From Halisarca cf. caerulea (taxonomy: Eukaryota; Porifera; Demospongiae; Chondrillida; Halisarcidae), in the NCBI GenBank assembly GCA_963170055.1, contig CAUJGJ010000242.1, positions 5,475,859 to 5,539,858 of the forward strand: a DNA stretch of 64,000 nucleotides, given 5' to 3'. Of this stretch, positions 47,244 to 57,589 are shown one piece after another. Made by a program: the position numbers and the translations under genes. Below the pieces are notes generated by a model. That model was not told the origin of the DNA, made no database searches, and worked only from the letters and a program-made list of their open reading frames with translations. Position 1 is the stretch's first letter. Every line of letters begins with the position of its first letter.

Positions 47244-47342
47244 TCACGGGCCAAGGCCAAGCCGAAGGCTTAGTCCAACAATAACAACCGCGGCAGTCAC
47301 AACAACAGTAACAGTGACGGCTATCAATCCGTCTTCACTCAT
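47244..47342 (-). CDS. small single-pass membrane protein, Gly-Leu family, copy D
   Basis: 32 residues: MSEDGLIAV, helix VTVTVVVTAAVVIVGLSL, then RLGLGP and stop. The Gly-Leu end is shorter than in A-C and carries an Arg. Copy D' (57160) differs at only a few residues. ATG context TTGAAATG matches copy C. Confidence 0.6.
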   Translation of the reverse strand: MSEDGLIAVTVTVVVTAAVVIVGLSLRLGLGP

Positions 47343-47700
47343 TTCAACTAAAGGTTATACTATAAACAAAATTAATCGTCTATTTCTCGTACTTCGAGAA
47401 AAGAGTGCCGTGGTAAGCTACACCGGACTCTAATAACACTGTTCACAATGGTGGCTCCTGTAAGCTACAACTTCCCTACAAGTCTCACACTGCTCAAAAG
47501 CAACGCCTTATTGGACAAATGGTACACCAATGCACAACACATATAGTATACTAATTCAGCCGACAGGCAGCACTGGACTTGCAGTCCAGATAATGTGCGA
47601 CCCACAAAATTATATCCATATAAGGAAATGTTTAGGCTTTGGCGCACAACAACTCTGCTGACGCCAACCTTTGCTCACTCGGCTTGATGGTACAGACGTA

Positions 47701-47867
47701 TACTCTAATGTATGTGTATAAATGTCCAATTGAGTCAGAGTCACCTACCCCCAAGGCGTAGACTGTGTTGATCTAGTAATGGCTAAGTAAACACAGCGTA
47801 GATCAGCTGACATGGGATAATACCTCCAGGAGAAGAGCACAGGGAAACTGGAGGAATTGCAGTTGAT
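47701..47867. promoter_or_regulatory. conserved array cassette D
   Basis: About 360 bp upstream of gene D. Variant TCAGAGTCACCTACCCCCAAG. Confidence 0.65.
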
Positions 47868-48128
47868 AATAATACACTTACTGTTGTATAGTCAGGGCTC
47901 GAGCAAGCTTTGAATGATTGGTACAACCATAAACTTCATGCCCTGGTTTTCACGTGCCAAATTCACTCATAATTATTATTATATATAACTTAATAGTTGA
48001 AAATACACACACATGTATAGCATGCATATTAGAAAGTAAGATGGCCCAAACCTAAAAAGCAATGAGACACATGTCGTTTGTATGTTGTTGTACTAACGTG
48101 ACAATTCTGGGTAGCTTTCTGGGCTTCA

Positions 48129-48130
<2 letters not shown>

Positions 48131-48161
<31 letters not shown>

Positions 48162-48318
48162 TGTGTGTGTGCGTGTGCGTGTGTGCGCGCGCGCGTGTGA
48201 GTGTGTGCGCGTGTGTGTGCGCGTGTGTGTATGTGTGTGCGTGTGTGTGCGCGCACGTGTGTGTGTGTGCGCGCGTGTGTGCATGTGTGTGTGCGCGTGT
48301 GCGTGCATGCGTGCGAGT
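48131..48318. repeat. (GT)n/(GC) microsatellite
   Basis: GT tract with many GCGC steps, in the same position as 58084-58409 in the duplicate module, so the seed repeat predates the duplication. Confidence 0.95.
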
Positions 48319-48954
48319 ATGTGTTCTTAAAAATATGAAACAATATATATACATCGTATGCAACTTGGCGACCCCTTACTTTTTGCACAAATGCCTTTCC
48401 CCCCTCCCCATCAATTCCAAGATGAAGGCCTGGCTTCCATGGTATATACTAGTTTATTTCAGTAAGCAAATTTTCTAGTATTATAAGAATTTTGAGTCAA
48501 GGTGGCACGGCAATGTCAAGGACAACTGTATCAGTTGCACTGGCCTTGCAACTGGATGAGTACTCCTGGGAATTGTCGTTCGATGTACGTAGCAACTGTA
48601 CATCTTGGTTCTTGCACTAATGTGTCTCAATTTAGCTTCAGCAGAAATGACAATAAAATCCATCACATTGGATGACCCCTAGAAGCAACAAACTCAACTA
48701 TTCTGTACATCACTACAGACTATACATTCGTAACTATATCATAGAATTACGGAATCTATGACCATTATTATATTGATCATAGATGCATCCTTCCTTAGTG
48801 TGCCTTGGGTGGCAGAATGACACACACTGGGCACAGATATCATAGATTCATACCAAACACAAACATTATCAAAATCACTTCGCATTACGTAAATACATAA
48901 GATCATATATTGCGGATATAATAGCAGTTATTGCTATGATTAGTTCTGCCCTTC

Positions 48955-49113
48955 TTAATGGTGGGTCATGGTACAGTTTGCCTTCAATACTCCCCAAGCT
49001 ACACCAAATCCAATTGTACAGCCAAGACATATGATGAAGAGAAGTGCAAGAACAACAATAGTAACTGCACACCCTATACAGCAGTCTTCTGAAAAATTCT
49101 TTTCTTTACTCAT
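48955..49113 (-). CDS. small single-pass membrane protein, IGFG family, copy 1
   Basis: 52 residues: MSKEKNFSEDCCIGC, one helix (AVTIVVLALLFIICLGC), then TIGFGVAWGVLKANCTMTHH and stop. The frame is open to 49137, but that codon is GTG; the ATG is 49113. Copies at 51069 and 58857 share the IGFGxAWG glycine pattern, and the 58857 copy shares the whole end. Cysteines on the N-terminal side resemble lipidation sites. NCT near the end is a sequon if lumenal. Paired with Gly-Leu gene D downstream on the same strand. Unknown family. Confidence 0.65.
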   Translation of the reverse strand: MSKEKNFSEDCCIGCAVTIVVLALLFIICLGCTIGFGVAWGVLKANCTMTHH

Positions 49114-49232
49114 TGTCGTTTTAAAATAGTAACACACTCGGGGGTAAACTGTCGACTAATCTATAGTATAAACTCAGTTACAAGAGACCTGTCTCCGAAT
49201 CTGCGGCAACACAACAACACACGTGGATAGTG

Positions 49233-49291
49233 TAGACCCCGCCTCTTCTACATACTATGAATAACATTTTGATTTCCCATTGTGAGCTACA
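49233..49291 (-). promoter_or_regulatory. conserved upstream region of the IGFG gene
   Basis: AGACCCCGCCTCTTCTACAT, CTATGAATAAC and TTTCCCATTGTGAGC are kept almost exactly at 59153-59208 and partly at 15576-15616. Confidence 0.55.
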
Positions 49292-49560
49292 CTGTGCACG
49301 TACAATCACCTTCCTTCAAGAATTCACATTACGGTATATTTAATAAAATACTCTACACAAGCAGCCACTTCTGTTAACAGGACACCATTACTTGGCCACA
49401 TTTAAAATCCCTCACAATGACATTTGTCATTTAAACCATCCTAGGCAAGGACACTTCCATATAAAGGACTTACTGTGGTCTCAATGGTGTCCTAGATATA
49501 GAAATTCTATTAAACTAAGTGTGGAGTTTCTGTAGACAGGACTATACAGGTCTGGACAGG

Positions 49561-50000
49561 TATAGAGCATAGAGGAGAAGTGTATATACTGGGTACATAC
49601 TCTCCCTCCCTATCTACAGTTATCGTAACAGGTGTACTATACTGTATGCAGTGGAAACGTCAGCATCATGGCATACGAGCTCATATTCACATGTACACTC
49701 CAATGCTCCCCACTTTTTCGAAAGTGCTTGCTCATGTAGCAGCAGTCACATGTGAAAAAAGCAGTGACCAATATACATGTGTGAATGACAAACCACAACG
49801 ATTGCAAAGTTGTTGCACATATCATGAAGAGTATTATACACGATAGCGACACTGCATCAAATGCAAATTAACAGCAAAGAATATTACACCATTGATATCT
49901 CTGTCACATATATTATCCAAATAACACAGTATAAGAGCTAGCAGAGAACAAAATGAATAATATTACCTAAGGAACAACAAGTACAAGGTTAAATGATGGG
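49561..50000. other. module E left part
   Basis: Diverged copy of 46.7-47.1 kb; the micropeptide frame is broken here. No gene. Confidence 0.4.
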
Positions 50001-50225
50001 CTAGAAAAGTCCTTCATGGATGTGTACTATGGAGGTTGCGATTACTTCCTTTGCAGTTATTTGTCTGTAATTGGGCAGGCGGAGGCCAAGCCCAAGGCTC
50101 AATCCGATGATAACAATCAGAGCAATGACAGAAATGGCTACACCGAATGGTCTATTTTCTACATTAAATTTTTTGAGAAAAGAGTGCAGGAGTACGTTGC
50201 ACTGGACTCCAATAGCACTGGTCAT
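50001..50225 (-). CDS. small single-pass membrane protein, Gly-Leu family, copy E (altered ends)
   Basis: 74 residues. The helix AISVIALIVIIGLSLGLGL aligns with copy D, but the ATG used in D is lost and the frame opens upstream (MTSAIGVQCNVLLHSFLKKF), in sequence that is 5' UTR in D. The stop after the Gly-Leu part is also lost, giving a 25-residue tail (PNYRQITAKEV...). Either a neofunctionalised or a decaying copy. Confidence 0.45.
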   Translation of the reverse strand: MTSAIGVQCNVLLHSFLKKFNVENRPFGVAISVIALIVIIGLSLGLGLRLPNYRQITAKEVIATSIVHIHEGLF

Positions 50226-50479
50226 GATGGTGATTCCTGGAAGCTACAACTTTCCTGGAAGTATCGTACTAATAGTAAGTAATGTCTTATTGGACAAATG
50301 GTACACCAATGTACACCATATATACTATACTAATTCAGTGTATTGGGAGGACTTGACTTGCGGCCCAGGTATCGTGAGACCTACAAGATCACATTCATAA
50401 GGAAAGGCTGGGTTGTAGCCAACAACAACTCTGCGCTGACGCCAACCTCTGCTCACTCGGATTGATGGTACATAAGTAT

Positions 50480-50648
50480 GCTCTAATGTTTGAGTATAAA
50501 TGTCCAATACATTCTGAGTCCCCTACCCCTAAGGCGTAGACTGTGTTGATCTAGTAACGGTTAAGCAAACACAGCGTAGATCAGCTGACATGGGATAATA
50601 CCCCCAGGAGAAGAGCACAGGGAAACTGGAGTAATTGCAGTCGATAGT
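50480..50648. promoter_or_regulatory. conserved array cassette E
   Basis: About 255 bp upstream of the start of gene E; near-identical to cassette 0. Confidence 0.65.
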
Positions 50649-51068
50649 GTTTAGTATTTGGAGCTAGAGTATAGACAGAGGGTACGTTCAGTGTGCACAG
50701 GTACACAACTACTGTAAAGCCCATAGCCTGTACCACATAGCACACATCACCTGGATGTGCCCAAAAAGTACAGTTGATCTGCATCACACTATGAACATGT
50801 TATGTTATTCAGTTGCAGTCCTCATGTACACACACAGCCAGCCGACAGGTCATAGTCAGTGTACACAATAGGTGTACGATCTACAGTACATTATCTATTG
50901 ATCTTTTTGGTGAAGCGAAAATGCAAGGATGAAATACAATTATACTTACACATAGCATACAATAAATTTATGATAAAAGTACTACAGGATTTATGGCCTA
51001 AACTCTAGCAGTATGGACATCAAAACTGAGTTGGCTGACGAAAATTTGCCTTGTTTTCAGAACAAATT
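50649..51068. other. module E spacer
   Basis: Lacks the GT tract of modules D and D'. No gene seen. Confidence 0.4.
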
Positions 51069-51302
51069 TCAAGACATGGTATTGTTTCTCAGCTCTCCCC
51101 AAGCTATGCCAAATCCAATGGCGCAGGCAAGTGCACAAATGAATAAAAGAGCAAGTATAACCACTGCAACTGTGCACCCCACAAAACACCACTCCAGTCC
51201 CTTCCAATTTACATCAGAATCAGGCTTAGAATTGGCTGCCTCATTTGTTGAATTGACTGTCTCATTTGTTTCATTTGTATCTTCTTCATCACCAGCATCC
51301 AT
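51069..51302 (-). CDS. small single-pass membrane protein, IGFG family, copy 2 (long N terminus)
   Basis: 77 residues from the ATG at 51302; the frame continues to an ATG at 51446 (125 residues). Lead is acidic and rich in Asn-x-Thr (MDAGDEEDTNETNETVNST), then WCFVGC, a helix (TVAVVILALLFICALAC) and AIGFGIAWGELRNNTMS. Helix and IGFG end match copies 1 and 3; the lead is unique. Three overlapping sequons suggest the N side could be lumenal and glycosylated, opposite to what the basic leads of other copies suggest; topology is open. Confidence 0.6.
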   Translation of the reverse strand: MDAGDEEDTNETNETVNSTNEAANSKPDSDVNWKGLEWCFVGCTVAVVILALLFICALACAIGFGIAWGELRNNTMS

Positions 51303-51446
51303 TGTCTGTCCTTCCCGACAAGAACAATCGATAAAAGAACAGTCGATAAAAGGACAGTCGTCTGATATCCGCCTCCGAACGTGTAGGGACAGGTGTGCAA
51401 CAACAGGTGTGGGCTGTGTAGGCCACATGAAGGCAACACCTCTCAT

Positions 51447-52840
51447 GAATCTGATGAATATGTAACCCTCACATGATCCACTGTGATCTATGTACTGTGT
51501 ACATATGCACTCACTTCACCTCTCGCAACTGAGAACTAAAGATGTACAAAAGATGGTCCTTACTAAACTACCACTACATTCCACCCTGTTCCATCTAAAG
51601 CAGTGCACTGTCATGGTTCTGAATGGCACTAATATATAAACCATGAAGTACAGTCTGTACAGTGAAATTACAATACCACGGCTGAAAGATTTGATGGAAC
51701 AAACAATTACAAACACAAGATAATGCCCATCCCAAAAATCCACCACTCTCGCAAAATTGGCACAAATAAAGAGCGCACCTTAATTTAGGTAGATTATCAA
51801 TGCATTAATGTATCATATACATACTCGTCAAGTTGCACTTTGTAAGGGACGCACTTATCTACTAGTGAATATGGATTATTCTGTATAAGTTGGTACAGCC
51901 TTGCATGCATCAATAATCATATCTTATTGTGTATATATAAATTTTACTCTGATGTACCACAGGTCAAGTCAACGCAATAGGGCTACACAAACATCACAAT
52001 CACCATCCCGCAGCAGGTTACCGACATTTTGGCTATTGCAGCACTGAATGAAATATGCAATTCAGTCTTATCACAACTTGATGTACTGCAAAGTTTGAGC
52101 ATTGTACTCCCCAGCAGCACCAAAATGTACTACTTACAATGAAGTATGGCAATATAATTCAGCATGTAGTAGTTTTCTTTTTGTGAAGGAAAAATACACT
52201 AGGGCTTGTATAACCCATCATCCATTGAGGAATGAGAAATAGTGCTGGATTAGCAGGTTGCTGGATTATGGAGGTCAGTTTACATGATAAAATTAGTGGT
52301 TGGTGCCAGAGAATCTTGGCCAGTTCAGGAGAATGTTGGTTTTATAGGTGTTGGATTAGGCAGGTTCTACTGTAATACCATAAATATACCTAGTGCCTAG
52401 TGTATAAGTAGGCATACAAGCCTAGAGGTTCTGCATGGTAAAAGCATAATACTCTGAGAGATATTCCTAGGAGGTACGAACATGGGTGGTGGGGCATGTT
52501 TCAAGAAGACAGCACCAACCAGGGGTGCTTGAAGTACTGCAGCAGTTACTGCATACTAAAATCAGTGTCACCATAAACTACATGTAAAAAAGTCACACGG
52601 CCAAAAACACATTTGCTTACAATAGCGCAAACATCTCAAATGTTGAGGGCAGAGTATACAGTCTACCATTATTAAGACTACTGTATTATAATTATAATAT
52701 AATAATACATACAGTACATACAACAATAATAATAATTATATAGACAGTATATACGCATAATACATACAGTTCGTATATTAGGCACAATAGACCAGATATT
52801 ACAAAATTGTGTAATCCGGTGAAAGGTGAGAGGACCATAT
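51447..52840. other. intergenic, no gene seen
   Basis: MITE text of the 'GCTGGATTA...AGGTTCTACTGTA' type at 52230-52375. At 52790-52835 a GATATTAC...GTGAAAGGTGAGAGG fragment recurs at 60255-60295. Confidence 0.4.
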
Positions 52841-53460
52841 CTGTACACTAGTCTAGTATCATGCCTCACTCAAACTTATGAATTCAGGTCCCCTTATACC
52901 CCACGGCTCGATACAAAGGCATACACCAAGTACACACTTTGCGAGATGTGGGAGAAAGACCTCTACTATTACCAAAGGTAGGATAATAATGAGAACATGC
53001 ACCATAATCGGTTCTTGATGAGCTATTTCCACTACAGCTCTGTCAAAACAGTTCAATAAGCTTATGTACTTACATCCAGCAAATGAATACAACATGGAGT
53101 AGTAGTTGATGGGTTACCTGAAAAGTGTAGCGACATATTATCCATACTCCCCATACTGGGGCATCAGAAGTGAAAGAGACAGACAATGTAATGTGATAAT
53201 GTACGCCATCCTTACATTTTACCAAATACAAATACTATTCCACAGCTGAGAAACACACCGAATCTTAGATTTAAGAAATTGATACAAATCAAAAGCTGAT
53301 AAGAGGAATAAAACACAGCAGTACACGGGGGATACTTCCGGCCAGGATACCGCTGACTCTTGCATAATCACAATCATAAGATAAGGTTGGGCTTTAGCAT
53401 ACAACAACAACTCAATGTCGACACCAACCGCTGTCCACTCGGCTGATAGCAAAAGTACAC
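52841..53460 (-). pseudogene. unit F: array unit that lost its Gly-Leu gene
   Basis: Collinear with unit A (41.75-42.25 kb) up to ACAGCAGTACAC near 53325, then jumps to ATACTTCCGGCCAGGATACC, which in A lies about 400 bp further on. The missing piece contains the entire Gly-Leu frame. Confidence 0.7.
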
Positions 53461-53926
53461 TCTAATGTATGTATATAAATGTCCAATACATTCTGAGTCA
53501 CCTACCCCTAAGGCGTAGACTGTGTTGATCTAGTAACGGTTAAGCAAACACAGCGTAGATCAGCTGACATGGGATAATTGGGGGGTGCTGGTGGCTCAGT
53601 AGGTTAGCACTTGAAGTTAAGCAGAGAGCAGAAGGCACCATGCCACCTGTGTGCCATGCATTTGGCGTTTTTTTTTCCCCTGCACCCCCCTGCCAGCAGC
53701 TTGGGAATGGAAGAGAACATGACCTACTGCAGCCACCGAACAAATTCTAATTTGATTTAATGTGATTGTGTGTGTGAGTGAGTGTGTGGGATACTGGGGG
53801 CCTTAATAGTAGCCTCTGGCTAATGGCTCACCCAGTTTAAATAAGAAAATATTATTATTATTATTATTATTATAATACCTCCAGGAGAAGAGCACAGGGT
53901 AATTGGAGTAATTACAGTCGACACTG
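53461..53926. promoter_or_regulatory. array cassette F, split by a SINE
   Basis: Left part 53461-53578 and right part 53872-53926 together make one cassette; the 293 bp between are an insertion. Confidence 0.7.
53579..53871 (+). mobile_element. tRNA-derived SINE
   Basis: Head GGTGCTGGTGGCTCAGTAGG contains a box A-like TGGCTCAGTAGG; the tail is (ATT)n. Inserted in the cassette at GGGATAAT|ACC, with ATAAT on both sides. Box B is degenerate. Length 293 bp. Confidence 0.75.
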
Positions 53927-53973
53927 TATGGTCTTCCTACAGTGTACTGAATGAATAGGTTCCTGCAACAAAT

Positions 53974-56607
53974 GTGACTGTACACAGGAAAATGTGGGTT
54001 CGAGGGTGGAAAATTAAAATTGGAGATACTGCAGTTTTCGCAGTATGTGTGCGAGGCACATCTTTTGGGACCATTCCCAAGTTCAAATTCCATTTCACAG
54101 CATAGAAATGGAAGTGTGAACGCTCTTATGAATAATTCAACAGGCATCTTAATTATATTCATTGATGTAATAATGATATTCATGCTAATTTAAATATTCA
54201 TATTTATGCAAACAACTAGAGAGTAGGCTATGTAGTGCACATACACTGCATGACTATAGAACTTTAAAATATGTGCCTAAATGTTTACTTCTTTGCAATG
54301 GACTGTTTGGAAGTCGAAGTTGATGCACGGCGCTTACGAGAAATGGAGGATGAATTAGAGGGCGAGAATACGGAACGGTCAGAAATAGGTGATGTAGGCT
54401 TGGGACAGGTGAGATCTTTGGATAGGTTGGATGTACAAAACTGCCTAATATTGTTGTACAAGTACCATTGCCGCTGGATATCCAATCCTTTGGGGATGAT
54501 CAGTGGTGGAAGTTTCCCTTGTGGAATAGGCTGCCGGAGGATATCAATGGTAATCTCAGATGGCTCTGCAGCACTTTCATGAATGATGACTTTTCCTGGA
54601 TTTGTACAACTGAATTGAAACGAATGGTAGGATGTAATTCTAGGAATAGCTGAGAAGTACGGATGGAAAAATGCTGTCCAGTCGTAGAAATGTACCAGTT
54701 GTTGGCCTTCTAGACTCCTTATCAATTGTGCTCGATTAGCTCCAATGTGCGAGGATGTCTCTACAACTCTCTGCAAGCAGCCCATTGTCTCAACCCGTGT
54801 TCTTCTGTAAGACTTCTTGATTAAACCAAAATGCCTGTCTGGAGCAAATTTGGTATGTCCAGACAGCATGAAGGTCAGAGTGATGGAATTGTGCTTGCCA
54901 GTGAGGACCCTCCAGGCCAGATACTGCATGGTGGCATTATTTTTGTTCTGACCGACGCAATTGTCTGCATGCAAGTACACTTCTTTGCCCTTCTCAGTCC
55001 TTTCCTCAAAAAAGTGATGAAGGAGACTAATGGTTGTATTGGCTCCCTTTCCAACTACATCTGCTTCATCTATGAGGTAGTTCACTTGCCATCCAAGTGG
55101 CTCACATGCCACACCAAATATCTGGCACTTCCGAGCAGTCAAAAAGTAGGCAGGTCCTGGTTGCAGTGGGTTGTTGGGAAAGTGCACCTGCTGCGCAAAA
55201 TCATACGAGTAGTGCATTGGTACATCTTCCCCAACAGTTGGAGAGTTGTAGGCCTCGCGACATGCGGTGATCTGCTGGTTGTACTCTGCTCTTGCTTTCT
55301 TTGCCAAGGAAAGGTGATCAGTGTAGTTGGTCAACCTGGTTGCCTTTTCATCATCTGATAAATGTCCTGAGTTGCTGAGAGCAGTAGCTAGCTTCTGGCA
55401 GTCGAAACAAAGATCATACGCGGGCTTCAAGGTTACAACAAATGGCCTAGTTTCCCTCCAAACATCGTAGAACTTTGTCCGGCCCACAGGTGTCTCATGA
55501 GCATTGCCACAAAGAGTTTCGTAATCCCTATACACTTTTGCCTTTGTCAAATCTGTTGGTAGCAAAAGAACCTTGCTGTCTTTAAAATTGGGCATTCGAC
55601 CCGGCAGAGGCTGAGCATGGGATTCGGCGATGTTGTCAATAAAAGCTACAAGCCGCTCAACGACTGCAGGTGCATGGGCATTTGCAGGCAGCCGTTTGGT
55701 ATTCCCGTGTAGCCTTTCAACAATACCGAATGCATCAACATGCCCAGAAAGGGTTTCAAGCCTACGATGGGACATGACATGCAAGAATAGGAACATATCC
55801 TGACATATCTTGATGCCATGGAATGAAAATGAAGTGTGTGGACGGAATGTAGATGGGTTGCCTTTGTACGTAGATGGGATGCAGTCCTTGTGAGTACGAG
55901 AGGCAGACAGTTGAGCCATAACAACAAGGTCTAGCTGAGCACTAGTGAGCTGATGGCAGTTAGCTCTATATCTTTCCACAACATCTCGAGAGAATTGAGT
56001 GGAACATGCTTTCTTCTGTGGTCCACATTTACAGTCACATGTTGTCTGAAAGAAATCATCCAGAGCCTGTTTTTCTTTCGCGTCTTCCGCGCTGGATTCA
56101 AATTCTATCTCAACGCTTGTTGGGCCCTCGAAATCACTCTCCATTGTAACTAACGATTCACAAACATCCTCGCTAGTATCCAAAACGGTTGATTCCAGCA
56201 AAGGAGGGCCCAAATCCTCGAAATCTGCCGCTGGGTCACTATGACGGACCATAGTAGGCACCGTCAGCTCCTCGGATTCTTCGAAAGAGCTCTTTTCTTC
56301 GCCGTCCATGCAGTTCGGGTAGTATGACTTCTCTGCTTCCTCAAATTCATTCTCCAATGTTTCAAGAACGGTCGATAACGAAAAACGAGACATAACGATT
56401 CGTATCTACTAAACTAAAAGTCGTACGAACTTCGAACAAACTCCACAAGAAAGAGAAAACGATAACGATTATAAAGCAACGCACTAAAACGACGTCGCAC
56501 ACAGTATCAGCACATGCGCCGCACGTTTATACCCGGTTTTCTTTTACTTCCGCTCCTGAAAATTTATCACGCGCACCTCGAGCCCACATTTTCCCGCGGA
56601 CGGTCAC
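53974..56607 (-). mobile_element. complete DNA transposon with 32-bp TIRs
   Basis: Left end GTGACTGTACACAGGAAAAT... (53974-54005) and right end 56576-56607 are inverted copies with 27 of 32 matches, flanked by a 4-bp duplication AAAT (53970-53973 and 56608-56611). The empty site is the junction of unit C and module D at 46.68 kb. It carries one uninterrupted transposase gene on the - strand. Superfamily not assigned. Confidence 0.9.
54285..56393 (-). CDS. transposase-like protein, DNCxGQNKNN type (DUF7869-like)
   Basis: 702 residues, no internal stop, no intron needed. Order: acidic lead (1-110); Cys cluster CDCKCGPQKKAC (119-130); basic, aromatic middle; CFDC (329-332); candidate catalytic part with SYDFA (396-400), LHADNCVGQNKNN (474-486) and SGHTKFAPDRHFG (511-523); Ser/Arg-rich tail with likely nuclear signal SRKRR (685-689). 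The DNCxGQNKN string is typical of a large group of metazoan transposon proteins; I link it to the DUF7869 group from memory. Acidic residues in the three motifs would suit an RNase H-like DDE core (inference). It lies inside intact TIRs, so the copy may be active. Confidence 0.85.
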   Translation of the reverse strand: MSRFSLSTVLETLENEFEEAEKSYYPNCMDGEEKSSFEESEELTVPTMVRHSDPAADFEDLGPPLLESTVLDTSEDVCESLVTMESDFEGPTSVEIEFESSAEDAKEKQALDDFFQTTCDCKCGPQKKACSTQFSRDVVERYRANCHQLTSAQLDLVVMAQLSASRTHKDCIPSTYKGNPSTFRPHTSFSFHGIKICQDMFLFLHVMSHRRLETLSGHVDAFGIVERLHGNTKRLPANAHAPAVVERLVAFIDNIAESHAQPLPGRMPNFKDSKVLLLPTDLTKAKVYRDYETLCGNAHETPVGRTKFYDVWRETRPFVVTLKPAYDLCFDCQKLATALSNSGHLSDDEKATRLTNYTDHLSLAKKARAEYNQQITACREAYNSPTVGEDVPMHYSYDFAQQVHFPNNPLQPGPAYFLTARKCQIFGVACEPLGWQVNYLIDEADVVGKGANTTISLLHHFFEERTEKGKEVYLHADNCVGQNKNNATMQYLAWRVLTGKHNSITLTFMLSGHTKFAPDRHFGLIKKSYRRTRVETMGCLQRVVETSSHIGANRAQLIRSLEGQQLVHFYDWTAFFHPYFSAIPRITSYHSFQFSCTNPGKVIIHESAAEPSEITIDILRQPIPQGKLPPLIIPKGLDIQRQWYLYNNIRQFCTSNLSKDLTCPKPTSPISDRSVFSPSNSSSISRKRRASTSTSKQSIAKK

Positions 56608-56778
56608 AAATATGAAGGTCTGAGCAGCAGTGTGTACCCATAACAAGAATGTTCTACACTTCACCTAGTCATGCAGCTTAGTCTCCCTGTCTATCCACAA
56701 TGATTGCAGGTGTACTATGGGATGAAACCGTCAAAAAGCTAAATTGCCTCTGTATAACAGCATACGAGCACGGACACA

Positions 56779-56922
56779 TTATGCACATGCCAATGCTCCC
56801 CTCTCTTTCAAAAGTTCTTGCTCATCTAGCAGTCCCCAATACATGTGCGAGTATATAGCAATAATAGCAACGCTGCTGTACATATGTATCAAGAAGAGTA
56901 TCACACAATCCTGATGCTGCAT
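56779..56922 (-). CDS. possible 47-residue hydrophobic micropeptide
   Basis: Copy of 46859-47008 with two residues fewer (SHMYW against SHNVMYW) and conservative changes. No stop or frameshift. Confidence 0.3.
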   Translation of the reverse strand: MQHQDCVILFLIHMYSSVAIIAIYSHMYWGLLDEQELLKERGALACA

Positions 56923-57159
56923 CAAACACAAATCATCAGTCAAAAATATGACTTCCCTATCACTTAGCACAAACTTGCTGCACACATTAGATCAAATTAA
57001 TTAACTCAGTATAAGAGCTACCAAAGAACAAAACAAATAATATTACTTAAGGAAAAATAAGTACAAGAGTTGACTGATGGTGCTAGGAAATGTGCTTCAT
57101 GGCTGTGTACTACTCTGTGGCTATCATTGTTTCCTTCGCAGCTATGTATTGCTCTGCTA

Positions 57160-57258
57160 TCACAGGCCAAGGCCAAACCGAAGGCTTATTCCAACAATAA
57201 CAACTGCAGCAGTCATAACAACAGTAACAGTGACGGCTATCAATCCGTCTTCACTCAT
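57160..57258 (-). CDS. small single-pass membrane protein, Gly-Leu family, copy D'
   Basis: 32 residues, MSEDGLIAVTVTVVM..., ending SLRFGLGL and stop. Same length as copy D with a few substitutions (V/M, L/I, L/F, P/L), all compatible with a membrane helix. Confidence 0.6.
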   Translation of the reverse strand: MSEDGLIAVTVTVVMTAAVVIVGISLRFGLGL

Positions 57259-57589
57259 TTCAACTAAATGTCACACTATCAACAAAACTAATCGTCCACT
57301 TTCACACTCTTAGAAAAGGGTGGCGTGGTACGTTGCACTGGGCCATAATAGGTGGTTCCTGTAAGCTACAACTTTCCTAGAAGTGTTACACTGCTCAGAA
57401 GCAACGCCTTATCGGACAAATGGACATATTATACTAATTCAGCGTACAGGCAGCACTGGACTTGCAGTCCAGATACTGTGGGACCCACAAAATTACATTC
57501 ATATAAGGAAAGGTTGGGTTTTAGCGCAGAACAACTTTGTGCTGACGTCAACCTTTGTTCACTCGGCTTGATGGTACAGAAGTATGCTC

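Larger units (their letters stand above)
46660..49560. repeat. module D: ~2.9-kb duplicated block (copy 1)
   Basis: Collinear with 56612-59420 from TATGAAGGTCTGAGCAGCAG through the Gly-Leu gene, cassette, GT tract, IGFG gene and aggac-type MITE. A more diverged, shorter relative is 49561-51500. Confidence 0.85.

Noticed and set aside
54831..55358. 175-codon + strand frame inside the transposon
   Set aside because: Antisense shadow of the transposase gene.
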